Origin: Kitagawia praeruptora
Lineage: Eukaryota; Streptophyta; Magnoliopsida; Apiales; Apiaceae
Length of the DNA stretch: 64,000 bases
Assembly: GCA_037693485.1 (NCBI GenBank)
Contig: CM075344.1
Coordinates: 23,706,501 to 23,770,500 of the forward strand
Reading direction: 5' to 3'
The translations under genes were made by a program, and so were the position numbers. The notes beneath the pieces are model-generated. The model saw only the letters and a program-made list of their open reading frames with translations. It made no database searches and was not told the DNA's origin. Shown piece by piece: positions 44,094 to 57,149 of this stretch (position 1 is its first letter; the number at the start of each line of letters is the position of its first letter).

Positions 44094-45202
44094 TGTTGGG
44101 ACAATCAGATCGTGGCCCTGCGATTTTTGATACAATAAATTAATGAATACGAATACAAAAGTCACCTTGTTAACGGTTGATTCCACGCTCTTCTATTGTA
44201 TTCCCAAATTCCCTTGAGCGAAGTGTGGCCTTCGTCTTCTCAAGTTAACCTCTCTTCTTGCTCCTAGGTGGCTACAATATTTTTCTTTTACCAACCCTAG
44301 CAAGAAGAGAATAAGAATATATATAGGGCTACAATAGGGATCATGGATAATTAGGTTGGGTCTTCTAATTACATCTTGGGCCTAGCCCAATGTAATTAAA
44401 TATTAATTCAATCCACTAAAGAATTAATATTTGCACTACCTTTCCTAATACCGCAACTTAATTATTTAATTGGGTTCCAATATTATTTGCTTATTAAATT
44501 CCCCATGTTTAAAATAGCGCATGCCCATTAATTAAATAAATTATTGATAATTCATTTAATTAATATCTTTTATCCTTGATTATCCACTCAACCATTATTT
44601 AATTATGCCGGAATAAATTCCACCTGCAGGGTTTCACATAATTAAATCTTTTTGAGCTTTCAAGGGGACATCATTAACCCGAATATTATCAGGACATGGA
44701 TTCCTTCTATAAATAATATTCACCATGTATATAATTCCATCACCCAAAATATATTGATATAATTCAAAAGAATTATTTCATATATAAATCAAAGCATGTA
44801 AATAATATACACGTGTCAATTACTATATCCGGATTAAGAACCTAAGCATTAATAATAACATAGAATCTTAGTTCTCCTTCTTAATCAGTATAAGGGAACA
44901 ATTCTAAATTTGATCCTGTTCAATATACACAAAGTATACCAGTATTATTTATTAGTCAATATAAACTAATCTAAATAATACTACAGCCATACCAGTGGAT
45001 TGTCCAACACCACCTGTGCTGTGAACCTTATTATACTATATAAACCGTATTTAACAATCTAATATTCTGTATCCCATTTGATATTAGATTGTCCACAATA
45101 TATAATATTAGACAGCATGTAAACATTTAAATGATTCTCAATAAAACCGGGCCAGAAATAAATGTATATACTTAAAATAAATATTTTCAGTATACACTAA
45201 CA
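44094..45202 (-). repeat. 3' LTR of E4
   Basis: TGTTGGGACAATC...CACTAACA, 1109 bp. The adjacent minus-strand AAGTGGGAGATTG (45203-45214) is the polypurine tract. Confidence 0.96.
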
Positions 45203-45272
45203 ATCTCCCACTTATACTCAAAATATTCTATGAGTATATCAATGTTTATTTAATCCACTATTACATTGAAAA

Positions 45273-48200
45273 CTATGTGTCCATCCATCTGACTCCTATC
45301 GCTTCCACATTCCTGTCAAAAACCTTGGCTGGCAAGCTCTTCGTGAAAGGATCTGCCCGGTTGTCTTCTGATGATATGTGAGCCACAACTATATCTCCTC
45401 GCTTTACGATTTCACGTATGAGATGATACTTACGTTCAATATGTTTAGCTGCTTTGTGGTCTCGCGGTTCCTTTGAATTTGCCACAGCACTAGTGTTATC
45501 ACAATACACTGTCAAGCTTCTAGGCAAATTAGGTACCACATCCAAGTCCAAAAGGAAGTACCTGAACCATATAGCCTTCTTAGCAGCCTCAGAGGCCGCT
45601 ACATACTCAGCTTCCATGGTGGAGTCTGCAATGCATTTCTGCTTTACACTCCTCCATATAACGGCTCCACCTCCCAAAGTAAAAACATATCCCGAGGTTA
45701 ATTTCCTCTTATCCCTATCTGATTGAAAATCTGAATCAGTATATCCCAAAGGAAATAGATCTGAGGCCTTGTAAATTAACATATACTCCTTAGTCCTTCT
45801 CAGGTACTTGAGTATAGTTTTTACTGCACTCCAATGTTCCTGACCTGGGTTCGACTGATATCTACTAACCATGCCTACAACAAAGCAGATGTCAGGCCTC
45901 GTACATAACATAGCATACATTAAGCTTCCACATGCCGAGGCATAAGGAACTGCTTTCATGCTCTCTATATCCTTAGGTGTCGAAAGACACTGCTCCTTGG
46001 ATAGAGCAACTCCATGTTTAAAAGGTAGAAAACCTTTCTTAGAGTTCTGCATGTTAAAACGAGCTAATACTTCATCAATGTAGGGCTCTTGAGATAAAGC
46101 CAACATCCTTTTCTTGCGATCCCTTATTACTTTGATCCCAAGGATGTATGCCGCTTCACCTAAGTCCTTCATTTCAAATTGTTTGAACAACCATGCCTTT
46201 ACTGATGACAACATCTTAACATTGTTACCAATGAGTAAAATGTCATCTACATATAGTACTAGAAAAACCACTGCATTACCCTCACTTCTCTTATACACGC
46301 ATGATTCGCTTGGACTTTGATCAAATCCATATGACTGGACTGCCTGATCAAAACGAATATTCCAGTCCCTAGAAGCTTGTTTTAGTCCATAGATAGACCT
46401 CTTAAGCTTACATACTAGATGCTCTTGGTCTTTCTTAATGAATCCCTTTGGTTGCTGCATATAGATGGTTTCCTCAAGATTTCCATTAAGGAAAGCTGTC
46501 TTGACATCCATTTGCCAAATCTCATAATCGAGATGAGCTGCTATAGATAAAAGAGCCCGGATCGACTTAAGCATAACAACCGGTGAAAAGATTTCCTCAT
46601 AATCGATCCCTTCTTTCTGAGTATACCCTTTCGCAACAAGTCGTGCTTTCCAGGCTTTCACCTTTTTGTCAGATCATCTTTTCTTCTTGTAGATCCACCT
46701 ACATCCAATGGGTTTTACACCTTTGGGTGGTTCCACGAGCTCCCAAACTTGATTGGAATACATAGATTCCATCTCAGATTCCATTGCCTTTTTCCAAAGA
46801 TCTGCATCTTTATCTAGAATTGCCTCTTCGTATGTCCTGGGATCCTCATCATGTTCACCAGAGACAAAGTCCGAGGACTCTCCCAAAAACATGAATCTTT
46901 CTGGTTGTTGAACAACCCTCCCACTACGACGAGGCACTGGTGCGGTACTAGTGTCAAGTTGTGCATTTTCTTGTGGTTGTTCTACTTGTACTATTGGCAC
47001 TTGGGATTATCTGTCCCTCCCACTAATTCTTCTAAAACGATACTACTCATGGGTTTATGATTCATAATATAGTCTTCCTCTAAGAATCTAGCATTGGTGC
47101 TAACAATGACATCTCGATCCCTAGGACTATAAAATGAATAACCTTTCGTTCCCATGGGATAGCCTACAAACAACCTTACTTCGGTACGAGATTCTAGCTT
47201 GGTCGCGTTCTTGTTCAGCACATGTGCTGGACAACCCCAAATCCAAATATGTATAAGACTTGGTTTGCTACCAGTCCACAATTCTATTGGAGTCTTGGGA
47301 ACCGACTTAGAAGGTACCAAGTTCAGAAGGTAAGCCGCTGTTTCTATAGCATATCCCCAGAATGACTTGGGTAAATCTGAATAACTCATCATCGATCTAA
47401 CACTCTCTAAAAGAGTCTGATTCCTTCTCTCTGCTACACAATTCTGCTGAGGTGTGCCAGGTGCAGACAACTGGGATGTAATCCCATTTTCTGATAAATA
47501 TTCCCTAAATTCTCCAAGCAAGTATTCACCACCACGATCTGATCGTAGTGACTTGATACATTTTCTATTTCATTTCTCCGTTTCAACTTTGAACAACTTA
47601 AATTTGTCAAAGCATTCTGATTTACGGCGCAACAAATAAATGTATCCATATCTAGAATAATCGTCAATAAAAGTGACAAAATATTCATAACCACCTCTTG
47701 CTTGGATATTCATAGGTCCACATAAATCAGTATGAACCAATTCTAACACTTCTTTGGCTCTATTCCCCTTTGGTTTAAAAGGCCTATTAGTCATCTTACC
47801 TTCCAAGCAGGATTCGCAAACTGGAAATGGCTCCACTGGCAACGAACCTAATGGCCCATCTACCACCAGTCTTTGAATCCTCCTCAAGTTAATATGACCT
47901 AATCTTAAGTGCCAAAGATATGTTTGGTTTAATTCAGAAGGATTCTTTCTTTTGTTTGAGATAGAAAGAATGTTATTAGATTCCTTTTGTTGCAGCATTG
48001 GTTGGATAGGATTAATAATATATAAATTGTCTTGCAATGTACCAGAACATATAACTCGTTTATTCATCATAATAGAAACATTACGATCCAAACAAACATT
48101 ATAACCATCCATGGCAAGTTTAGAAACCGAAATCAAATTCCTTCTAAACGAAGGTACATAAAGACAATTATTCAAAACCAAAATCCTATCATCGCCAAAA

Positions 48201-48544
48201 GATAAAGTAATTATTCCAACTGCAACTACTGCTACTTTCGTAGCATCTCCCATGAACACATATATCTCGCCATCTCTAAGCATTCTGGTTTGCTGGAACC
48301 CCTGCATAGAGTTACAAACATGGTCAGTGGCTCCTGTATCTACACACCAAGTGCTCGTAGATATAGCCGCTATATATGTTTCTGTAACTAGAGAAAGAGA
48401 CATACCAGTATTGTTTGTCTTCTTATGAAGAGGACAATCCTGTTTCCAGTGACCTGACTGCTTGCACCTGAAGCACTTGCCCTTAGGCTTTTTCACAGCA
48501 CCTTGAACTCCCATTGCATTAGCAACCTTTCCAGCTTTCTGTGT
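45273..48544 (-). pseudogene. pol: Copia pol region of E4 (zinc knuckle to RNase H), broken
   Basis: Pieces in order: zinc knuckle CFRCKQSGHWKQDC, protease WCVDTGATDHVC, pre-integrase LWHLRLGHINL and CESCLEGK, integrase HTDLCGPM and DRGGEY and QQNCVAERRNQTL, RT WQMDVKTAFLNG and YVDDILL, RNase H YTDSDFQSDRDKRKLTSG and STMEAEYVAAS. Breaks: TGA at 47572-47570 after VETEK, a frameshift near 46995-47000, and TGA at 46676-46674 before the RT. The RT to RNase H frame of 462 codons (45273-46661) is intact. The element could only move if helped in trans. Confidence 0.93.
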
Positions 48545-49212
48545 CTAAACCTTTTTCTTCTTCTTGCCTTTCGGCTTAGAGGAAGAAGCTTTCTCAGCCA
48601 CATTCACTTGAACATTCTGTTTAAAGAGTCCTTCAGCTGCCTGAAGTTCTGTCAGAAGTTCCGCGAGACTATACAACCTTTTGTTCATGGTGTAATTCAA
48701 GCAGAACTGTTCAAAACTTTTCGGCAGACTCATAAGGATGATATCGATCTGGGTTTCCCCATCAATATCAGCACCAAGGATCTCCATCTCATTCAGATGA
48801 GACATCATCCTGAGAACATGATCCCTTACAGTGTTCCTTCATTCATCTGAGTGTTCATTAAAGCTTTCGTTGCTACTTGCCTAGCAGCCCTATTCTGTTC
48901 TCCAAAAAGTTCCTTGAGATTAAAGAGCATATCTGAAGCTGTGTCCATAGCCTGATGCTGATGTTGCAAAACACCTGACATTGTTGCCAGAATGTAACAT
49001 CGCGACATCTCATCAGCCTTAAGCCACCGCTTATAATACTCCTTTTCACTTTCAGGAGCATCTTCAGCAGGCTGATCTGGCTTGGGTTCATAAGTGCAAA
49101 ATTTGTACTCCTCAGCAGTCAACACTATGTCCAAATTACGTTTCCATTCAATATAGTTTGGTCCCGTAAGCTTGTTATCCTTAAGTATGGTGAATAGTGG
49201 ATTAAAGCCCAT
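48545..49212 (-). pseudogene. gag: Copia gag region of E4, frameshifted
   Basis: ATG 49212 begins MGFNPLFTILKDNKLTGPNY, a copia Gag start (L-x-G-x-N-Y-x-x-W-K). One base is missing near 48828 after NEGT, and the frame continues DHVLRMMSHLNEMEILGADI to a TAG at 48547-48545 (after KKKKKV), beyond which pol follows in the same frame. The zinc knuckle lies after that stop. Confidence 0.9.
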
Positions 49213-50374
49213 AGTGATCTAATCCTGAGAATCATACATGTAACACATAATCAGAGGGTTGCACAAATCTTAAAACCTATTGATTTCCTCTAACAATTAA
49301 TTAAAATTAATGCACTACTATTTAAACACCACAAGTATCTGGTACGCCACGATGGGTGACATATATACCACTTAATTTCGTTTAAATATTACTTCGGTCC
49401 TATTACTAAATAATACGCCACGTTAGGGTGGACTATATATTATTTTTCATAGCTAAGTGTATACCATTATTAAATCTTAAATTAATAAGACTGGATGCCA
49501 CCATTAAATATTTCAAATCAATAATCGATAATAGGATAATTCCCAGATCGGGGGGAGCATTGTCAAGAGGCGTCACTTAAGACCCCTTTCTAGACAGAAT
49601 CATCCTTTCTCTCAATATCGAAAATCTATATTCAATCATTGGTACCCTTCTAATTAATCGAATTCTATGAAACTTGGTACGCCACGTTGGGTGGCATGTA
49701 TACCTTTCAATATTCGTAATTAATTTAGGAAATTTGTTCTAGTAATATCCATAACACTACCTGACACCATAAATCATATGCCACGTTAGGGTGGACTATA
49801 TATAATTTATATTCGTCTTAGTGTTAAATTTACATACAAACAATAATGGAGACCGTGGGATTTAATTCCTAATTAATTCCCTCACCCACTTAGAATTTTT
49901 ATTAAAAATTGAGGAATTTTAAAATTAAATGGGACCTATGTCGTTACAATTATGTCTAGCATGCATTCAAAATACACACATAATTTAACAACATATAACA
50001 TTTAATTAAAGCAATAAATAAAATATCTATGTCCATGTCGTCCTAATTATGTTAAACATGCAATTAAAAATTACACACATAATTAACAACACACATAATA
50101 ATTATTTAAAGCAATAATTAAAAAAAAAATTAAAAAAACATAATTTAAATCCACTATTATGGCCCCAATAATCAATTGCTGCCGTCCCTGTTATTCCTTC
50201 GAATTAAACATTAATTCGAATCAACATGATTTTCCTGCACGTCTTGCTGCTGGCGGGTCCGCGGAGAAAATACAGAATGAATTCACAGGAGTACAGGACT
50301 TTGGCTTTTCTTTTACGCGGCTGGAAAGTGGAGTACCGCGCGTGTGGCCCACGCGCCTCTCATTTTTTTTTTTT
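49213..50374 (-). repeat. E4 leader with repeated CGCCAC...GGTGG units
   Basis: Four related units occur: ACGCCACGATGGGTGAC (about 49345), ACGCCACGTTAGGGTGGA (about 49412), ACGCCACGTTGGGTGGC (about 49680) and ATGCCACGTTAGGGTGGA (about 49770). Each can fold as a short hairpin (CCAC with GTGG) and is followed by TATATA-rich sequence. No ORF of note. Confidence 0.65.
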
Positions 50375-50916
50375 GGGAAATTCTCGTTGGTGCCCTTCTG
50401 GAATTGGCTTTTCCAGATGGTGCCATTTCGTGTTTTGGACTTACGACTTGTACCCTTAAAGTAACTGATTACCCTAATTATGCCCTTCTGTTAATCAAAA
50501 CGTTAAGAAACGTTAGTAAATTTTAACATTTATTCCATAATAAAATTTAATGTCATATAAATCACAAATTAAAAAAGTTAAATGTGGAATTATGTTATTT
50601 TATGGTCAGAAAATGACTGAACACATATTTTAGATTAACGGTATGTTAACTTATTACAGATTAATGTTTAATATTTTTCAATTTGTGGGACATTAATAAT
50701 CATAAATTAGTATTTAATTTTTTTAACTAGTAATACATTAAAAGCTTATAGATCATCATTTTTTTATAGTTTTTTTAACGTTTCTTAAAGTTTTGATTAA
50801 TAGAATGACATAATTAGGGTAATCAGTTACTTTAGGGGTGCCAGTCGTAAGTCCAAAACACGAAATGGCACCATCTGGAAAAGCCAATTCCAGAAGGGTA
50901 CCAACGAGAATTTCCC
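50375..50916. mobile_element. Foldback MITE with inverted repeats of about 140 bp in the E4 leader
   Basis: Starts GGGAAATTCTCGTTGG and ends with its reverse, CCAACGAGAATTTCCC. The arms stay nearly identical for about 140 bases. Right flank is nine T (50917-50925) and left flank is twelve T, consistent with a 9-bp target duplication of T9 and a Mutator-like origin. Total 542 bp, no coding content. Confidence 0.85.
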
Positions 50917-51383
50917 TTTTTTTTTCGGCCAAAACTTAAAACAAAAACTTGCTTCTCTGTTTACTTAACTGTTGGCTGCCACGGTAGTGATAAAAAGAAA
51001 AATGACACCAGCAATTAAGAGCAGCCTCGCAGCGGAAAAATTACTGTCTTCTTCGATCACACATAATTGTTACAAGATACCCGGATTTTTATAAAATCCA
51101 TCAAACAATTACATAACAAAATAGATCTAATACAAAACTAATTTTGTAAATCTATTCCAACACGATCAACCCTCGTGTAAATTACAACCACGATAAACCA
51201 CGTGGAAACCAAACAAAATAACCACGATTAAACCACGTGGGATCCAATCACATAATTATAAAAACATGGCCATAATAGTGGATAACAACCTACAAAACAA
51301 AATATACAAGCCTACCACTATACATATACATATATAATTACGACATGGACATCGTATCAAAAATCGCAGAACCATAGAACCTA

Positions 51384-51396
51384 GCTCTTGATGCCA
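51384..51396 (-). promoter_or_regulatory. Primer binding site of E4
   Basis: The minus strand reads TGGCATCAAGAGC, two bases from the LTR; a variant of the Met tRNA class site. Confidence 0.75.
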
Positions 51397-51398
51397 AT

Positions 51399-52507
51399 TG
51401 TTGGGACAATCAGATCGTGGCCCTGCGATTTTTGATACAATAAATTAATGAATACGAATACAAAAGTCACCTTGTTAACGGTTGATTCCACGCTCTTCTA
51501 TTGTATTCCCAAATTCCCTTGAGCGAAGTGTGGCCTTCGTCTTCTCAAGTTAACCTCTCTTCTTGCTCCTAGGTGGCTACAATATTTTTCTTTTACCAAC
51601 CCTAGCAAGAAGAGAATAAGAATATATATAGGGCTACAATAGGGATCATGGATAATTAGGTTGGGCCTTCTAATTACATCTTGGGCCTAGCCCAATGTAA
51701 TTAAATATTAATTCAATCCACTAAAGAATTAATATTTGCACTACCTTTCCTAATACCGCAACTTAATTATTTAATTGGGTTCCAATATTATTTGCTTATT
51801 AAATTCCCCATGTTTAAAATAGCGCATGCCCATTAATTAAATAAATTACTTATAATTCATTTAATTAATATCTTTTATCCTTGATTATCCACTCAACCTT
51901 TATTTAATTATGCCGGAATAAATTCCACCTGCAGGGTTTCACATAATTAAATCTTTTTTAGCTTTCAAGGGGACATCATTAACCCGAATATTATCAGGAC
52001 ATGGATTCCTTCTATAAATAATATTCACCATGTATATAATTCCATCACCCAAAATATATTGATATAATTCAAAAGAATTATTTCATATATAAATCAAAGC
52101 ATGTAAATAATATACACGTGTCAATTACTATATCCGGATTAAGAACCTAAGCATTAATAATAACATAGAATCTTAGTTCTCCTTCTTAATCAGTATAAGG
52201 AAACAATTCTAAATTTGATCCTGTTCAATATACACAAAGTATACCAGTATTATTTATTAGTCAATATAAACTAATCTAAATAATACTACAGCCATACCAG
52301 TGGATTGTCCAACACCACCTGTGCTGTGAACCTTATTATATTATATAAACCGTATTTAACAATCTAATATTCTGTATCCCATTTGATACTAGATTTTCCA
52401 CAATATATAATATTAGACAGCATGTAAACATTTAAATGATTCTCAATAAAACCGGGCCAGAAATAAATGTATATACTTAAAATAAATATTTTCAGTATAC
52501 ACTAACA
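51399..52507 (-). repeat. 5' LTR of E4
   Basis: 1109 bp next to the primer site. A minus-strand TATATATATTC run at about 51620-51632 is a plausible TATA box. Confidence 0.95.
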
Positions 52508-54399
52508 ATTAAATCGTGTACCCGAAATTAGAACACAAAATGACACTAAACTAAACAAATTTTTTCGTGGTTATGTAAATATATAATTATATGTCTTAGA
52601 ACAATATTGAGATGTTATAAAACAAAATTAAGAGTAGCATGCATGGTGTAAATTCTCCAAAACAAAATGAAAACCTCCTTCTTATTTTTTCTTGTTTCTC
52701 ATTAACAAATATCTCTCTTTGTATAGAATCTTTCTACCAAGTTATTTAATTTTCTTAGTCATTTTTTATGCTTTGTTGATATAAAAATAATATAGTCAAC
52801 CAATCAAGTAAATTTAATATATGCTCTTAGGTTAAGATATGGCAATTGATACTATTACTTTAATTAAAGAATACAAAATTCAAAAAAGCACCATTTTATG
52901 AAAAACAATATATAATTTTAAGTGTATCAACCTTTTTATTTATAATTATTAATAATTTTTATAACAAAAATCGTAGTTGCTGCTCTCTCTCTCTCCACCT
53001 TTCCCAAAAGATGTTAAACTAAAATTTAGGAACTGATATCAGTTTTTTAAGTTTTTTTTTTATTTTTATTTTTCTCTATTTTTTAATAAAAATATCATTG
53101 AGATTCTAGTGCCCCGTTACCCGTTGGTGGATTTTATCTACCAAAATATTAGATTTTGTACTAACTCCTTGTAGATGATAATCTTTATTTTCTTTTCCTT
53201 GATTTTACTTTGGTTTTCACTAAATATCTCTCTTTATTGAGAGCCTAATATCCTGTTCGTGGATTTTGTCTACACAAATATAAGATTTTGTTATATTAGT
53301 TCATTGATTTGGATAGTATAGAATCACAGTTTTCGTCGGTTGTTTGAATACGTTATGACAAATCAGATATACATATTCCTCACGTTTATAACAAATTGTT
53401 AGATTATCTTGCCGAAAGACTGTATAATTTAGTGACATAAGCCATAGATGTACCATAATTGAAGATCTGTTCAATGATTGGATAAAGTAAATTAGTGATA
53501 TAATTTACTATGTGTTTTTTTTTGTAGATGTTGATACCCTTTTATTGATGATTTTTGCAGATTTGATTATTTTTGTGTATGACATATGTCCTTTTATTGA
53601 TGAATTAATTATCAATAAATAAATAGTGATTTATAAGAAAATTTGTGCTAGATTGACCAATTTATTATGGAAATATTTACTAACAATATTTTCATAGGCT
53701 CTATAATATTTTTTATTTTTTGATTGTTAATTTATACACCAAATATGTAAACTATTTAAGAGCATATTTAATATTTTGAATAATTTAAATATATTGTCAG
53801 GTCAAAATTTTTTTCCACTAATTATTGCGTAGTTAAAAAATTTATTAATTAAAATGTTAAAAGATGATTGGTTTAAAATTCATTCTAACATTTTAATTGG
53901 TTGATTAGTTTTTTTTTATGACTGGAATATTTAATACTTTACATAACTTAAGTTTTGAATGTGTATTTAGAATAGTGTGGTAAATAGTTTTATATTGATA
54001 ATAATTTTTAATTCTTGATTTTAATTGTACCTTATAATTTTGAATTGAAAGTTTGAGATATCAAAATATCTATTATAAATATAATAGATTCATGTAATAA
54101 TGAATAAATTTTTAAATTAAATAATTATTGTATTTAAAATAAAATTGTTAAGTAATCATTGAATAACATTGACAACCCAATACTATAAAAAAATATTTAT
54201 CGATAGGCACACCTAGTAATGTAAACAAATCAGTGTAATGTGATAAGGATTGATCATACAATTTAGTAAGTCACTGAATTATTGAAGTTTGCTACTGAAT
54301 ATTCAAATGGGAAGTAACTCTGAGAGAATCCGGACTATGGATGATGATTACCTAAATCGTTTTCTATTTTATTTTGTCAGAAAACATTTTTCTTTAGCG
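52508..54399. other. AT-rich DNA between E4 and NLR remnant
   Basis: No coding content. Before E4 inserted it was continuous with 42823-44093. CACACCTAGTAATG at about 54208-54221 reads in reverse as CATTACTAGGTGTG, similar to the start at 42936. Confidence 0.5.
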
Positions 54400-55035
54400 A
54401 AATCAAAGGGAAATTGAATATTGGTAGCAACCAAACAAAAGTCCAGACTATAGGTTGCATATCATATACAGAATGGTTCCATACTGATACCATCAATTGG
54501 ACCAATCTTCATATAGGAGAAGAAGGTTACAATTTTGAGTCCATAGCTAATTTAACAAGTCTCCAAACGTTACACCTGTTTATGTCCAACCACTTTTAAT
54601 TCTTCAACAATCCAACCACTTTCATCTTGCAAAAATCTCAAGAGGGTCTTTTTGGCTGGCAAGATAAAAGATCCAGAAGAATTAAGTTTTCTAGCATATT
54701 CAGTCACTGATTTAACACTATGGAATACTGATTTCAAAAAAGATCTGATGCCCACTTTGGGAAGTTTGTCCAATCTCACTGCTCTTGTTTTTTTAGAGGC
54801 TTACACAGGGGATAAAATGGTTTGCAGTGCAGATGCGTTTCCATGTCTACAATTTTTTAGAGTACTGTACCACAGTAATTTGATAGAACTTCAAGTTGAT
54901 GACGGAGCTCTGCCTTCCTCAAAAGCTTTTCGAACAGAATCTTGTCCTCATATAGAGATGGACAAGATTCCGCAGCGAGTAAAGTCTATTCCTCCAGGAC
55001 CTTTACTTTATTTTGACCCATTTTCGGTGTATTAG
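54400..55035 (+). pseudogene. Truncated NB-LRR remnant (C-terminal LRRs)
   Basis: Parallel to the C-terminal third of the NLR at 40093: KVQTIGCISYTEWFHTDTIN, SIANLTSLQTLHL, then after a frameshift near 54590-54600 PEELSFLAYSVTDLTL, LMPTLGSLSNLTAL, KMVCSADAFPCLQF and VDDGALPSSKAFRTES. The end (FDPFSVY) differs from the intact gene. No CC or NB-ARC is left. It shows the locus once held at least two related NLRs. Confidence 0.9.
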
Positions 55036-55951
55036 ATCATGATGGTCCTATTGTTCTATCTATCATAGTTTCTGTATCTTCTCTTCAAACTGAAAAAATC
55101 TTGATTAAAGTTCAAGCCACATGTATTACAAACTACTCATTATGAGGACCAAAGAGGCATAACAGTTGTGAATGAAACTAAAATATGCTATCCGTGTGTA
55201 TATATACTCTGTCAATTGCTTCATGCCTGGTGTCGTATTTTTAGTGCATTGCTTGGTTTCAGGGCTGTAAGTCCCGGTGCAGAGTACTCTTGCCTTTCTT
55301 CAATGGAGTAGACCGGCAAAGAAGAAGGGGAGACCTAAAGTATTTTTTACCAAAAATATGGTGAAAGAGCATCTCTATAAAATTCTCACTGAAACTAGCA
55401 AGGTATATCCTATCTATAATGTAATTTAACTACGTTCAAGATATTTTTTCTACACTGTGAAGGCTCACATCAAATCTGAACGTGATGATTTTTTTTAATT
55501 CATATACTATTTTGCATGTGGACGTATTGATGACCCGCATCAATTGGCTCCCAAGATCATTACTCATCCATATGAACAAGGATCACTGCTTGGCACTGCT
55601 GCATTTGTGGTTCAAAGAAGTTAATATTTTGGGGTGCTAAGATCCTTGCTACTCACGATGAACAAATCTCCATACGCATCTGACACTGTAAAAACTTATA
55701 ACTCCACAATCCACATTTTACTCCACCAAACTTGAGCATCTTCCTCACAACAAATTTTTTGGATGTATAAACAACTTTCACGGGCTGTTATGCTAATTAT
55801 TAGTTAATTGTCATCTTGTAAACATTGCGATTAGCAATGAGAATATAGTCTGCACTTGAAGACACTGTGACCTTTACTGGATCTGTTTCTAGAGATTGTT
55901 TTACTTGCAGATAGGAATTGACAAGATGAATTTGTTGAGAATAATTCAAAA
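55036..55951. other. Unassigned stretch after the NLR remnant
   Basis: Plus-strand pieces with codon-like character (around 55330-55400 and 55510-55620, for example DDPHQLAPKIITHPYEQGS) suggest an eroded gene, but I do not recognise it. Confidence 0.35.
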
Positions 55952-56141
55952 GAGAATGTTGTACCTGAGATTACCTCAGGTATTTTCCCTGAGATGTTTC
56001 CATAAAATCAAGAAAAATCTTATAGGTAATCTAGTTTTAACAAAAATGCCCCTGCGGGGCCATTTATTTATAAGATTTTATAAAGAAGTAAGGTAAGTAC
56101 CTTAGGTAAGTTCCTGAGGTAATCTCAGGAACATTATTCTC
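55952..56141. mobile_element. Small Mutator-like MITE with a perfect 10-bp target duplication
   Basis: 190 bp. Both ends start GAGAAT inward and share CCTGAGATTACCTCAGG, within inverted repeats of about 30 bp. Target duplication taattcaaaa is perfect (55942-55951, 56142-56151). No coding content apart from a 66-codon shadow frame. Confidence 0.9.
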
Positions 56142-56151
56142 TAATTCAAAA

Positions 56152-57149
56152 TTAGTTTATGAAAGGATATCTTCGATATATTATTTATTTTGATATTTGT
56201 ACGATTTAATATAAAATTTAATTACACTTAGTTATCCTCTCCACTAGTTCGTTAATTTAATTGATTCCGTCAAAAGTCAAAAGTCGAATTCTAGCAATAT
56301 CTATTTTTAATTATAAGAGATATTCCATTATTGCGAAAAATTAAATTATATTTTGATGGAATATATCTCTACACCAAGGCAATAAGATCGAAAAAGAAAT
56401 ATTAATATTTGATATTTTTTTAGATCTCCGTTGCAAAATTGATAAGGCGACAGGCTCGAACAAAGAATATTCGAGGATTAATATTCTTCAGAGAACTCGA
56501 GCTATATTTAAAAATGATCAGTTTCTACTCAAAAGTATTCCGCCTTAGCACTCAAAATACTTTTATCCTTAAGAATATTAATATTCAGTGGTAGAATATT
56601 AATACTCATCGTTATCTCGTGCCAGAAATATTTAAAGTAATTTTTCTTCCATATCTCAAATTTATTCCATTTTCGGAGAACATTATTTTAAATACTCAAA
56701 AATATTTCCTACACTCTCAATATATTTTATATATTGGGAAATATGTTATAAGTATTTATTTTAATCAAAACATTGGTCAAAAGATGCATCTATTTCATAG
56801 AAAGACCAATCGTATTTTATTCGGAACCGAAACCTGATTTAATCGTATTAAATCCAAATAAAATACTTCCACTTGCTAGAATGACTTGAAACTTGAGATG
56901 AATCACTTAAATGTTATTTTCTATGCATGGTAAAAGTTTCGTAATTTTCTGAGAATTTTGGGCCGAGCACGAAAATCGAGGCAGTGGGTCCACAGTTGAC
57001 CACGTTTGACTAAAGTCAACATTGACCATTTTTGACCAAAACTTCCAGAATTTCATTTTATGATATTCCTAAATGCTCCATAATTTTAGGATTATTTATT
57101 GGGTATTTTCGTATTTTTCTGGTATTTAATTAACGAAACATTTTACGTA
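56152..57149. other. AT-rich DNA, possibly start of the E5 LTR
   Basis: No gene seen. Contains several GAATATTAATATTC-like palindromic runs (56480-56610). The left edge of the E5 LTR could not be placed. Confidence 0.4.

Larger units (their letters stand above)
44094..52507 (-). mobile_element. E4: full-length Ty1/copia element with broken coding region
   Basis: LTRs 44094-45202 and 51399-52507, both 1109 bp with about nine differences. Target duplication attaa is perfect (44089-44093, 52508-52512). Primer site next to the right LTR and purine tract next to the left set minus orientation. The single gag-pol frame has two frameshifts and three stops. The leader of about 2.2 kb is unusually long, partly because a 542-bp MITE inserted into it. 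Confidence 0.95.
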
